The notes beneath the pieces were generated by a model. That model saw only the letters and a list, made by a program, of their open reading frames with translations, was not told the origin of the DNA and ran no database searches. 64,000 nt of DNA from the NCBI RefSeq assembly GCF_029433255.1, contig NZ_JAQTHU010000001.1, positions 2,294,001 through 2,358,000 of the forward strand. The letters are read 5' to 3'. Shown here one piece after another: positions 8,084 to 16,830 of this stretch. The DNA comes from Lactobacillus sp. ESL0791 (lineage in GTDB: Bacteria; Bacillota; Bacilli; Lactobacillales; Lactobacillaceae). How positions within the stretch are numbered: position 1 is the stretch's first letter; each line of letters starts with the position of its first letter. The position numbers and the translations under genes were made by a program.

Positions 8084-9097
8084 ATGACTATTAAAATTGG
8101 CATCAATGGCTTCGGCCGTATTGGGCGCCTAGCTTTCCGGCGTATCTTTGAATTAGGTACCACAGATATTGAAGTAGTTGCCATCAATGATCTAACCGAT
8201 CCAGAAATGCTGGCCTACCTGTTAGCACACGATACAATTCATGGTGCTTTTCCCGCTACAGTTAGTGCCGACAGCACTGGCATTATCGTCGACGGCAAAC
8301 ATTACAATGTTTACGCCGAAAAGGATGCTGCCAAAATTCCGTGGGTTAACAATGACGGCGTGGAAATAGTGCTTGAAGCAACTGGTTTTTATACCAGTCA
8401 GGAAAAGGCCAGTGCTCATCTCAGAGCAGGAGTTAAGAAAGTGTTAATTTCCGCTCCTGCAGGTAAAATGCCAACTGTAGTTTATGGCGTCAACCAAAGT
8501 ACCTTAACCTCCGCAGACAAAATCATTTCGCCCGGTTCATGTACAACGCAGTCAGTTGCGCTTTTGGCACAGCCACTTAACCAAGAATACGGCATCAAAG
8601 TCGGCAGCTTGACAACAGTTCACGCTTACACCGCATCTCAGAATCTAACCGACAGTCCCCGCGGGAAAAATAAACGGGCTAACCGAGCTGCAACTGAGAA
8701 CATCATTCCCCATTCAAGCGGTGCGGCTAAAGCTATCGGCTTAGTTATTCCCGAATTGGACGGGAAAATGACCGGTAAGGCGCAGCGTGTCCCTGTGCGG
8801 GACGGTTCTCTGACAGAATTAGCACTAGTACTGAACCAATCTGTTACTGCTAGCGACATCAATAACTTATTCAAAAAAATTACTGCCAACAATGAATCTT
8901 TTGCCTATGACGACAGCGGCGTTGTCTCATCGGACATCATTGGCGACACCCATGGAGCCATCTTTGACCCAACCATGACCGAAGTTCTGGACATGGACAG
9001 CAACACCTGTCTTGCAAAAGTACACGCTTGGTATGATAACGAATACGGTTTTACATGCAATATGGTTAGAACCCTGCGTTACTTTGCCCAACTGTAA
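8084..9097 (+). CDS. gap: Type I glyceraldehyde-3-phosphate dehydrogenase, stand-alone copy
   Basis: This 337-residue enzyme has the NAD-binding motif GINGFGRIGR (residues 6-15), catalytic Cys153 in GSCTTQ, His180 in TTVHAYT and the phosphate-binding AQRVPV. It should oxidise glyceraldehyde 3-phosphate to 1,3-bisphosphoglycerate in the cytoplasm. The almost invariant SCTTN is SCTTQ here, and the insert region is unusual (SPRGKNKR). The gene is not in the usual cggR-gap-pgk-tpiA cluster; it is monocistronic and divergent from a LysR regulator. It is probably a second, condition-specific GAPDH, or one acting on another aldehyde phosphate such as erythrose 4-phosphate. The ribosome site is GAGAGG. 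Confidence 0.9.
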   Translation: MTIKIGINGFGRIGRLAFRRIFELGTTDIEVVAINDLTDPEMLAYLLAHDTIHGAFPATVSADSTGIIVDGKHYNVYAEKDAAKIPWVNNDGVEIVLEATGFYTSQEKASAHLRAGVKKVLISAPAGKMPTVVYGVNQSTLTSADKIISPGSCTTQSVALLAQPLNQEYGIKVGSLTTVHAYTASQNLTDSPRGKNKRANRAATENIIPHSSGAAKAIGLVIPELDGKMTGKAQRVPVRDGSLTELALVLNQSVTASDINNLFKKITANNESFAYDDSGVVSSDIIGDTHGAIFDPTMTEVLDMDSNTCLAKVHAWYDNEYGFTCNMVRTLRYFAQL

Positions 9098-9138
9098 ATT
9101 ATTTTAATTACTAACTTCAATTTAATACCAATTACGAC

Positions 9139-9172
9139 AAGCATCTTTACCCAAAAAGTAAGGATGCTTTTT
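9139..9172 (+). terminator. Terminator after gap
   Basis: AAGCATC-TTTAC pairs with GTAA-GGATGCTT around CCAAAAA and runs into TTTTT. Confidence 0.8.
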
Positions 9173-9312
9173 AATAGCCGTAAGCTGATGATTCCTGTCT
9201 GTTATGTAAGATTTAAAACTTAACAATTTTTTATTCCTATAAATCAATAATAGTATATAATGATGGTGAATAATTAGGTTATTAAAATACTATTTACAAG
9301 GAGGTATTCACT

Positions 9313-10242
9313 ATGAAAATTGTTATTGCAGGCTCAGGAGCAATGGGCCTAAGATTCGGCTGGCAGTTGAAGCACAGCGGCAACGATGTGACTTTGATTG
9401 ATGGCTGGGACAAAAATATTGCTGCCATCAGAAAAGATGGGGTAACCGCAGAAATCAACGGCAAAAAAGCCAGCGAGAAAATGCCGATTCTTGCGCTGGA
9501 AGAAGTTGCTGGTCAAACCGAAAAAGCTGATTTGGTTGTTGTTTTCACCAAGTCGATGGGACTTGAGAAGATGCTGTCTACCATTCAGCCAGTGATCGGT
9601 GAGAACACCTACATTCTCTGCTTGTTAAACGGCCTCGGTCACGTAGAAGTTTTAGAAAAATATGTCAAGAAGGATCACATCATCATGGGAGTCACTATGG
9701 TTTCTACCAGTATGCCTGGACCTGGTCAAGTAAGATTTGACGGTAATGGCCAAACCGAGCTGCAATGCTTAGATGCCAGCGGCACAGACGAAACCAAAAA
9801 GGTAGTTGATGTTTTCAACAAAGCAGGAATGGATGCGGTTTACAGTGAAAATGTCGTCTACTCAATTTGGCGTAAGGCCTGTGTAAACGGTGTTGTCAAT
9901 TCTATTTGTGCATTATTGGAATGCAGCATGCAGGAATTTGGCAAAACTTCAGGTGCCGATTTCCTGACACGGAAAATCATCGATGAATTTGCCGACGTAG
10001 CAGAACGCGAGGGTGTTTTTTTAGACAGAAAAGAAGTAATAGACCACGTAGAAAAATCCTTTGCACTTGATCACTATCCTTCAATGTACCAGGACTTGGT
10101 AGCTAACCACCGACCAACAGAAATCGACTACATCAACGGTGCTGTTTGGCAAAAGGGCGTTAAGTACAGTGTTGCTACACCATATTGTGAAACAATCACA
10201 CGATTAATTCACACCAAAGAAGAAGCTATGGGTGTTAAATAG
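9313..10242 (+). CDS. 2-dehydropantoate 2-reductase family protein (PanE-like)
   Basis: This 309-residue protein follows AAGGAGG. It has the Rossmann motif GSGAMG at residues 7-12, LLNGLGH at about 105-111, and the catalytic Lys188 in WRKACVNGVVNS. PanE reduces ketopantoate to pantoate with NADPH; related enzymes in lactic acid bacteria act as D-2-hydroxyacid dehydrogenases on branched-chain keto acids. No panB, panC or panD is nearby and the gene is monocistronic with its own terminator, so a general hydroxyacid dehydrogenase role is as likely as pantothenate synthesis. Confidence 0.85.
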   Translation: MKIVIAGSGAMGLRFGWQLKHSGNDVTLIDGWDKNIAAIRKDGVTAEINGKKASEKMPILALEEVAGQTEKADLVVVFTKSMGLEKMLSTIQPVIGENTYILCLLNGLGHVEVLEKYVKKDHIIMGVTMVSTSMPGPGQVRFDGNGQTELQCLDASGTDETKKVVDVFNKAGMDAVYSENVVYSIWRKACVNGVVNSICALLECSMQEFGKTSGADFLTRKIIDEFADVAEREGVFLDRKEVIDHVEKSFALDHYPSMYQDLVANHRPTEIDYINGAVWQKGVKYSVATPYCETITRLIHTKEEAMGVK

Positions 10243-10272
10243 CTTACAACCATAAATTATTTTGACTTACAG

Positions 10273-10312
10273 AAACCTTTTTGCTTTGATAGTAAAAAAG
10301 GTTTTTGTTTTA
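10273..10312 (+). terminator. Terminator after the panE-like gene
   Basis: AAACCTTTTT (10273-10282) pairs with AAAAAGGTTT (10295-10304), followed by TTTGTTTT. Confidence 0.75.
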
Positions 10313-10478
10313 CTTGAAGCACGTAAACCATCATCAAATCAACATGCAAAGAATCTCTGCTTGCACTTTGCAGTTAAATTATCCAGAATAAATTTAGTTG
10401 AGGAAGAAAAAGATGAACTCGTAAATAAGTCCTTTGCAGCATCTTATTAACAGGATACTTTTTATTAAAGGAGAAAAT

Positions 10479-11681
10479 ATGCTAGAAGAGAAAAATATTA
10501 GAAAGTGGCACCTTTGGCAGACAATTATTCAGGATGCAATCTTGTTGCTATGCTTATTCGTAGGATTAATGAATAAAAATCTATTTAGTCAAAGACGAGA
10601 ATGGCTCATGGTACTTTGTTTATTCTTATCTTGTTTTGAATTCGTATTATTAAAACCGGAAGGAAAATATCCGGCTATATGGCAAAAGATTAATCATTAT
10701 CTGGCAACGGCGAGCATTTGTTATACATTGATGTGCAGCTTAGCAGCTATAACGCAACTCCTTAATTTTTATCATTTAATCAATCCCACTTTTTGGATGC
10801 TTCTGATCATGCTATATTCGTTTGTCATGTATATTCCCATGGCCAAATTAGCTTTACAAAAAATTGCCAACAACTGGGGCAGAATAATTGTTTTATCGTG
10901 GATTGTTTTTGTTTTTTTAGTTAATTCACAAGTCAATATTGCCGGCAATTTGCATTATGCTAAGCTATTACAGATAGTAATAAATTCAGGTTTTACAGGA
11001 GTAATAACCACCTTGATTATCACTTCGTTTGTAATGCGCCCATGGAGAATCAATCGTCCTAAATTTGCTTTTAGTTGTAAAGCAGGATGGGGTACAAATA
11101 GCTTTATTATCTTGATTATGACACTTGAACTCGGCTTTCTTTTATTAGGGGTGTTAACACAGTCACATTTTAGTCTACCAAAGATAAATTTAGCTAGTGT
11201 TTTTCTTGGACTGAGAGCGGGAATTGGTGAAGAATGGGTAATGCGCTTTATGCTTATCAGCCTTTTTATTCAAATTTTTCAAAATAGCAAATATCGAAGT
11301 TTTTTAGTTATACTATGTGACGGTGTCTTTTTTGGTGTATGGCACCTACAAAATATTTTTTCGCAATCACCTAAAGCTACCTTAGTGCAAATGCTACAAA
11401 TTAGTGGACTAGGGTTACTGCTTGCTGCAGCTTATTTATATACTGGCTCATTGTTGGTGCCGATAACCTTTCATGGTGTCTATGACTTTCTTTTATTTAT
11501 TATGCATAATGAAGCAAGCAATAATGGTGTTTTCAAGTCAAGAATGGCAGATCCAACAGCAGTTCAATGGCTGGGGACATTTGTTTATGTTATCTTTTAC
11601 GTGGTGATTACCTTAATAATTGTTCTGGGCAAACGTCATCAGCAGGTCCTTAATTATAATTTGGAACATGACTTTTTATAA
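10479..11681 (+). CDS. CPBP family intramembrane metalloprotease
   Basis: This is a 400-residue polytopic membrane protein starting at ATG 10479 behind AAAGGAG. The C-terminal third carries the CPBP (Abi) signature: GEEWVMR with Glu251, Glu252 and Arg256, FFGVWH near residue 288, and a final HGVYDF near 341. These Glu and His residues bind the metal in CAAX-type proteases. Such proteins are common in bacteriocin loci, where they act in immunity or maturation, and also in cell-surface processing. No precursor gene lies next to it. A 102-residue protein follows 95 bases downstream with its own ribosome site. Confidence 0.8.
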   Translation: MLEEKNIRKWHLWQTIIQDAILLLCLFVGLMNKNLFSQRREWLMVLCLFLSCFEFVLLKPEGKYPAIWQKINHYLATASICYTLMCSLAAITQLLNFYHLINPTFWMLLIMLYSFVMYIPMAKLALQKIANNWGRIIVLSWIVFVFLVNSQVNIAGNLHYAKLLQIVINSGFTGVITTLIITSFVMRPWRINRPKFAFSCKAGWGTNSFIILIMTLELGFLLLGVLTQSHFSLPKINLASVFLGLRAGIGEEWVMRFMLISLFIQIFQNSKYRSFLVILCDGVFFGVWHLQNIFSQSPKATLVQMLQISGLGLLLAAAYLYTGSLLVPITFHGVYDFLLFIMHNEASNNGVFKSRMADPTAVQWLGTFVYVIFYVVITLIIVLGKRHQQVLNYNLEHDFL

Positions 11682-11776
11682 AGCGACTCTGTGCTATTAT
11701 AAAAAATACACAGTTATTAACATAACTAATAATATAGCCAAATGATAAATTTGCAGAAAATCAAGGAGGTAAAATC

Positions 11777-12085
11777 ATGACAGCAACAACTAAAAAAGAG
11801 CCAAGCTTTAATGAACTCGTAAACATGGCACTACAGCCTGATGGCAACCTGAAATTAATTATCAAGGGTAACACCGAACAAAAAGAGCAAGACACGATTG
11901 GCGTTGTCAGTGTTGTCTACATCACCAGTGATGTAGACGCAGCCACGAAAAAATTTGCAGACCTAAACGAACACAAAACCGTGGATGAATTCTATATGAT
12001 TTACAGCTGTCCGCAAGATACATATTTACCAGATCTTGGCCACTACCCGTCAATTGAGATTTCTAAAGAAGATTTAGGATTGTAA
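11777..12085 (+). CDS. Hypothetical protein, 102 residues
   Basis: I do not recognise this protein. It follows a perfect AAGGAGG site and ends before a strong terminator, so it is a real gene. It is soluble and acidic with no signal peptide. Residues 40-90 alternate in a way that suggests a small alpha/beta fold (GVVSVVYITSDVDAATKKF, then VDEFYMIYSCPQD). The spacer upstream is AT-rich and could hold its own promoter. Confidence 0.8.
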   Translation: MTATTKKEPSFNELVNMALQPDGNLKLIIKGNTEQKEQDTIGVVSVVYITSDVDAATKKFADLNEHKTVDEFYMIYSCPQDTYLPDLGHYPSIEISKEDLGL

Positions 12086-12100
12086 AACAAAATTAGCATT

Positions 12101-12137
12101 AAAAGAGGAACCTGTTTACGCAGATTCCTCTTTTTGT
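12101..12137 (+). terminator. Terminator after the 102-residue gene
   Basis: AAGAGGAACCTG pairs with CGCAGATTCCTCTT around TTTA, then T's. Confidence 0.8.
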
Positions 12138-12257
12138 GTAGAAATAATTCTTATCTAAAGCCTAAAACTCATCCTCGCTTATCCAATATTCGATAAGCTC
12201 TTTTCAATAATTCATTTAAATCTCTATCATTAGCTTAGTAAGCTGCTAACAGCTGCT

Positions 12258-13868
12258 TTATACTTTCTGCAATCGCTGTCCTGCTAATTCATAATGCTTA
12301 AAACCAAATTGCTGTACTTCACCTTCATCATAATGATGCGCGACCTCAATTACAGTACAAGGTAATTGATGGATTACCATCCGTACTTTTTGCGTCATTT
12401 GCAGGTCTAAGTTAGAAGTAGCTTCATCCAACAAAATAATCTTTTTATTAAATAAGAGTGCTCTAGCAATTTCGACTCGCTGTCTTTGACCACCAGACAG
12501 CTCTTTCCCAGCTTCACCATAAGACTTATCAAGAGCGCCAATCCCTAATTCATTACTTAAACCGACTTGCTTTAACACCTTTTGACAAGCTTCATCCGTA
12601 AATTCTTCTCCCAAAGTTAAATTAAAACGCAAAGTATCATTGAAGAGATATGGACTTTGCTGAATATAAGCAATTAGCCCAGATTTTAACAGTTCCGTCG
12701 TTTTACCGAAATTGTCTTCCAAATACAGTTGACCGGTTGTTGGTCTGATAAAGCCTTGAATCAAATTCAACAAGGTTGACTTGCCAACTCCTGATGCACC
12801 AGTGATCAGCACCTTACTACCATAAGGCAGTTTTAATGTCAGATTTTGTAAAATTTTGCGGTTATTACGGTAGGTAAAACTAACATTTACAAAATTAATT
12901 TGCGGTTTACTCGTTTGTACAATTACCGGTTGCGGCGAAAATTTAATTATCTGGTCATGCAAATTCATACGAATATTGGTTGTGGTTTTCATTTGATTGA
13001 GGTATTGCGCACAACCTCTCAGTGGCCCCACTACACGATCAGTCGCCATATAAATTGCCAGTACACTACTTACAGTTGTTTGTCCCTTAATCATCATTAA
13101 CAAGCCAATTCCTGTTGGAATCATAAAACTAAGAGTAGACAAAATTGCTGATACGCCTAATGCAACAGCCTGCCAATTATTCATCGTTTGGTAAGAAATT
13201 TCCATTCGTTTAAGATAATGATCCGTATCTTGATAAACAGTCTTTTCAGCTAAATAAGTTTTAACCGTATGCAACCCTCTAAACAAATCTGTGACTTTAC
13301 CAGTAAAAATACTACTAGCAGATTGCCAATTACTAGAGGCCTTAATATTTACTTTACCAAACAATTTAGGAGTTAGCATTGGCAGAGTTGAAAAAACAAT
13401 AAAAATCAGTCCTAATGAAAAATTTTGCCACAAAATATAAACTGCTGAAACCACGGCCATTGCAAGATCCACTACCAAATTAAAAGCTGCCCGATAATAA
13501 TTAGTTTCCACTAACTTAAAATCATTAAAGAGTTTCGATACATTATCAGCCGCATCAGTTGCAAGGTGTGCACTAAGCAGCTGCTGATAAATAAAATTTT
13601 CTTTTAACTTGGTATTTAATCGCTTAATCGCATTATTAAGCAACGCTTCCCTAACAGCCATTGCCACATAAACTATGATCCAAGCTCCTACACTAAGCAT
13701 AATAAACAAGATTATCTGACCAGCAGTCGAGTTTCTATTAAAGTCAGCAATAGTTGCCGTAGCTGTGGCTAAAATCACACCATCAAAAGATGAAATAACA
13801 GTAGCTACTAACAATGCTACTAGTAACCACTTAGGCAACCATTTAAGAATAGTCTTAAAGCTCATCAC
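12258..13868 (-). CDS. ABC exporter, fused permease and ATPase
   Basis: This 536-residue protein has a six-helix membrane domain (about 1-310) followed by an ATPase domain with Walker A GASGVGKST, signature LSGGQRQR and Walker B IILLDEATSNLD. It lacks an N-terminal C39 peptidase. It is the last of three genes read leftwards after an ABC-2 ATPase and permease, with a 56-base gap that contains its own ribosome site. ABC exporters of this type work as homo- or heterodimers in lipid, drug or peptide export; no partner half is adjacent, so it is probably a homodimer. The cargo is unknown. Confidence 0.85.
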   Translation of the reverse strand: MMSFKTILKWLPKWLLVALLVATVISSFDGVILATATATIADFNRNSTAGQIILFIMLSVGAWIIVYVAMAVREALLNNAIKRLNTKLKENFIYQQLLSAHLATDAADNVSKLFNDFKLVETNYYRAAFNLVVDLAMAVVSAVYILWQNFSLGLIFIVFSTLPMLTPKLFGKVNIKASSNWQSASSIFTGKVTDLFRGLHTVKTYLAEKTVYQDTDHYLKRMEISYQTMNNWQAVALGVSAILSTLSFMIPTGIGLLMMIKGQTTVSSVLAIYMATDRVVGPLRGCAQYLNQMKTTTNIRMNLHDQIIKFSPQPVIVQTSKPQINFVNVSFTYRNNRKILQNLTLKLPYGSKVLITGASGVGKSTLLNLIQGFIRPTTGQLYLEDNFGKTTELLKSGLIAYIQQSPYLFNDTLRFNLTLGEEFTDEACQKVLKQVGLSNELGIGALDKSYGEAGKELSGGQRQRVEIARALLFNKKIILLDEATSNLDLQMTQKVRMVIHQLPCTVIEVAHHYDEGEVQQFGFKHYELAGQRLQKV

Positions 13869-13924
13869 TAACCCCCCAATTTTTTTATAACTTAGCGCTT
13901 ACTATTTTTGCTTAATTATGTAAG

Positions 13925-14692
13925 TTAGAAGAATGCTACCGTGCCGTCTTTTTTCACCTTATTATTCACATGGTTGAAGAACAGCATCCCTAAAATCAAC
14001 CAAATCACCGCATTCAAACTGCATATCAGTAAATTCAGCGGTACATTCACGGCTGCATCATTCACGCTGTCCTGAATCCAATAAACCATCGGCTCTACTG
14101 GTAAAATGTTACCGACATAACTTAACCCACCAGAGAAACTGCGAAAATCTGTCAACAGCAACCCTAAATAAATAAATTGAGCGATCTGCAACGTTGCACC
14201 AATTCGTTTATACCGCAACGTTAATCCAGCAATCAGATATCCCAGTCCAGTCACCGAAATCAATGCCAGCAAAAACGGCACCACCACAATTATTCCGGCG
14301 TGAAGCCACTTGCCGGTAAACAACATCAGGAAAAAGAGAATCACCAGCGAATAAACTGCGGAATAAATTAAGTTAACAAAGCCTTTAACCAAAAAGGTTT
14401 TTACTGGATTTACCGGCATTAAATATAACTGCTCTAAGGTTCCTGTTTCGGCTTCTTGACTAATTGAAAAACCCATATTATCCAAGGTACTGGTAATCAA
14501 TGTCCACAAGCTAAAACCCAGAATTGCGGAAGTAAACGAGCGTCCGATTATGTTGGCTCCGGTTAAGGTACTCCCGCCCAGAAAAATGCCAAAAAACATA
14601 ATTAAATAAAGGGCAATATTTGATAAATAATTTAGGGGATATCTTTTAATCCAAACAAGTTCATTTTCTAATTCTGCTGCAAAAAGTCGCAT
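13925..14692 (-). CDS. ABC-2 type permease
   Basis: This protein of about 255 residues has six predicted membrane helices and the ABC-2 layout typical of drug or polysaccharide/peptide exporters. The conserved cytoplasmic loop contains the EAETGTLEQLYLMPV motif that contacts the ATPase. Its start abuts the stop of the ATPase gene: ATG 14692 follows TAGGTG at a good distance, although a GTG at 14701 is possible. With the ATPase it forms a complete transporter. The substrate is unknown; self-resistance or surface-molecule export are the usual roles. Confidence 0.85.
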   Translation of the reverse strand: MRLFAAELENELVWIKRYPLNYLSNIALYLIMFFGIFLGGSTLTGANIIGRSFTSAILGFSLWTLITSTLDNMGFSISQEAETGTLEQLYLMPVNPVKTFLVKGFVNLIYSAVYSLVILFFLMLFTGKWLHAGIIVVVPFLLALISVTGLGYLIAGLTLRYKRIGATLQIAQFIYLGLLLTDFRSFSGGLSYVGNILPVEPMVYWIQDSVNDAAVNVPLNLLICSLNAVIWLILGMLFFNHVNNKVKKDGTVAFF

Positions 14693-14693
14693 T

Positions 14694-15617
14694 TTATTCA
14701 CCTACAAACGTTCTAAATAAATCTGTCAAAGTTTTGTTTTCACGGTTAACCGCGGTCACCGGCAGCTGGCCCAGCTTGGTCATCAGTGTCGGTGTGTCTT
14801 CCTGTTTTTCTAATTCTAACAAGTAGTCTGGCTTTCCCAACGATAATTTACCTAAATCAGCTAAATTCCGCTGCTCCTCAGAAGTCAGTACGCGGCTGAA
14901 ATTAAGGCGGTAAACAACTTGCTGGTTAAATTTGGCTAATGTTGCTGCTAGTGACCCCTTGAAAATCAGCTTACCATGATTGATTAAAATCATTTTATCG
15001 GCAATTTCCTGAGCAAATTTCATTTCGTGAGTAGTTATCAAAATCGCCATCTTGCGTTCACGCGCCAACTTACGCAAGACATCTTCCATCACGGCAACGG
15101 CATTAACATCAAGTCCCAGTGTTGGCTCATCCAGAATTAACAATTCAGGATCGCCTAGACAGGCACAGCAAATAGAAACTGTCTGCTGCATCCCCAAGCT
15201 TAATTCCTTAACCGGCGTGTCTTTTTTATTTTCCAGATTAAATAGACGTAACAGTTCTAGTCCCTGCTCAATTGCTGCCTTTTTACTAAGACCCTTGTAA
15301 CGACCCCAGTAAGCAAAATTTTCAGTAATTGATAAGTTCCAGTAAATATTGCGCGTACCTTCAAGAAGCGCGCCCGTTTTCTGCAGCAAGGGAATAGTTG
15401 ATGCAGCTAAATCGTGCCCTTGAAAAAGCACATGCCCCTGGTCCTGCATAATCAAACCAAGAATCAACTTAATCGTGGTTGTTTTCCCTGCGCCGTTTGG
15501 CCCCAAGAAAACCGTAATCTCTCCCTGTTTTAAGGAAAAAGAAACGTCCGCCACAGCCTTCTTGCTCTTACCGTCCTTCGTAAATGTTTTACTAATATTT
15601 TTCACATCTAATAGCAT
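14694..15617 (-). CDS. ABC-2 transporter ATPase
   Basis: This protein of about 307 residues has Walker A GPNGAGKTT, signature LSLGMQQ, Walker B LLILDEPTLGLD and an H-loop (LITTHEM). The C-terminal extension of about 80 residues is typical of DrrA/NatA-type ATPases. I chose ATG 15617, eight bases behind AAGGAG. It is the first gene of the leftward unit with the ABC-2 permease and the fused exporter, and it is divergent from an rgg gene, which may control it. Confidence 0.88.
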   Translation of the reverse strand: MLLDVKNISKTFTKDGKSKKAVADVSFSLKQGEITVFLGPNGAGKTTTIKLILGLIMQDQGHVLFQGHDLAASTIPLLQKTGALLEGTRNIYWNLSITENFAYWGRYKGLSKKAAIEQGLELLRLFNLENKKDTPVKELSLGMQQTVSICCACLGDPELLILDEPTLGLDVNAVAVMEDVLRKLARERKMAILITTHEMKFAQEIADKMILINHGKLIFKGSLAATLAKFNQQVVYRLNFSRVLTSEEQRNLADLGKLSLGKPDYLLELEKQEDTPTLMTKLGQLPVTAVNRENKTLTDLFRTFVGE

Positions 15618-15728
15618 CAATCATTCTCCTTGTCAGTTTTATCAAATATATTTAGTTATAATGAAAAGCTTGCATTAAATCTACTTTATACAGCTAAGTG
15701 GCTGTTTTAGGCAGTTAAGTGGATAAAA

Positions 15729-15827
15729 ATGCTGGCTAACATGAATTTTTTGTTTATCATCTTTTTCTATCTTGTATTAATTTTGTTAGCAAGTTTTAAT
15801 AATGTTTTTAGTATAAATCAGCTATAA
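15729..15827 (+). CDS. Possible short hydrophobic peptide ahead of rgg
   Basis: A 32-codon frame starts MLANMNFLFIIFFYLV and ends at the -10 region of the rgg promoter. It is highly hydrophobic, as expected for the short hydrophobic pheromone precursors that partner some Rgg proteins. Against this, there is no clear ribosome site, the DNA is T-rich so Phe, Leu and Ile arise by chance, and the other rgg genes here have no matching peptide. Confidence 0.18.
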   Translation: MLANMNFLFIIFFYLVLILLASFNNVFSINQL

Positions 15828-15856
15828 TAAAAAAGATAAAAATATCATATTTGATA
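15808..15856. promoter_or_regulatory. Shared Rgg promoter element, copy 1
   Basis: TTAGTATA-N7-TATAATAA (15808-15830) forms two -10 hexamers facing opposite ways. The inverted repeat TATCA-N4-TGATA (15843-15856) lies about 26 bases downstream. The same layout is found before the Rgg genes at 23267 and 26081. Confidence 0.55.
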
Positions 15857-15878
15857 GTTGATGCATTTGAGGCAGAAA

Positions 15879-16742
15879 ATGACACTTGGGCAATTATTGA
15901 AAAAATACCGGACAAACCAGAAAAAGACGCAAAAAGATTGGTGCCAAGATGTGATCAGCCCCTCTTTTTACGGCAAAGTAGAAAAAGACCGCAACAAAAT
16001 TGCGGTTCAAGACTTACTTAAATTATTGAGCAAAAATAATATTTCCGCACCGGAATTCTTTTCTGACTTGACCGCACCGCAGATTAGACAAAATACACCG
16101 GAAAATGAGTTAAATAATCTAATCTCAGAAACCTACTATTATAAATCCGCGCCAGAATTACGTGAGCTCCGGCAGACAATCGCTCAAAGCAAGCTTGCAA
16201 ACAAGGAAGAACCATTGGCTTTCATCGACGGCTACTTAGCACTAATCACTGGAAAAGCAGAAAATTTCCCCGAAGACGAACAGAAATTGCTTAAAGAAAA
16301 AATTTTCAATATTTCAGATTTCACAAGTGATAATTTAGGTGTTTATTCCTCCTTCATGATGTTTTACTCAGTTGACAGCAATTTGCTCTTAGTAAGAAAA
16401 ATTATCACTAGGTATCAAAACACTAAAGACATTAACATAAAAATCACCATACTATCCCTCATTTTCAACCTGCTTGTTTTGTGTATCATGTATGAACGCT
16501 ACGATGAAACACAATTCTTTATTGAATTTGCGGATGGAATTACAACGTCACCCGAATCATTTTTCTACAAAAACGGTCTGTTGCTATTTGAAAACATGAT
16601 TTATTATCACGCAGATCATCAAGAAAAATATTTAAGCACCTGTCAAATCGCCATCAATAATTTTACACTGCTGGGCATGCCTTCATACGCAGATAAGATG
16701 CGCAACTTTTTTAACGGTTATCTAGAAAGTCTAAGAAGTTAA
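15879..16742 (+). CDS. Rgg/GadR/MutR family regulator (paralogue 1)
   Basis: This is a 287-residue regulator with the start at ATG 15879, six bases behind GAGG. Residues 1-60 are an XRE-type helix-turn-helix (MTLGQLLKKYRTNQKKTQ, then ISPSFYGKVEKDRN), and the rest is a helical TPR-like domain, as in Rgg proteins that sense short peptides. It is divergent from the ABC-2 operon and lies 88 bases before a SLAP surface-protein gene. It shares its promoter architecture with two other Rgg genes in this window. Which target it controls is open; the divergent ABC operon and the downstream SLAP gene are the candidates. Confidence 0.88.
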   Translation: MTLGQLLKKYRTNQKKTQKDWCQDVISPSFYGKVEKDRNKIAVQDLLKLLSKNNISAPEFFSDLTAPQIRQNTPENELNNLISETYYYKSAPELRELRQTIAQSKLANKEEPLAFIDGYLALITGKAENFPEDEQKLLKEKIFNISDFTSDNLGVYSSFMMFYSVDSNLLLVRKIITRYQNTKDINIKITILSLIFNLLVLCIMYERYDETQFFIEFADGITTSPESFFYKNGLLLFENMIYYHADHQEKYLSTCQIAINNFTLLGMPSYADKMRNFFNGYLESLRS

Positions 16743-16830
16743 AAGTTAAATAAACATTAGCTTTTAATTAACAGGTCTGTTTTTTGGTGCTAAAATGCGC
16801 ATATAACTAATTTACTAGAAAGGACGAAAA

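Noticed and set aside
12258..15617. Complete bacteriocin export locus
   Set aside because: The ABC exporter lacks a C39 leader peptidase and no precursor peptide or modification enzyme was found next to it.
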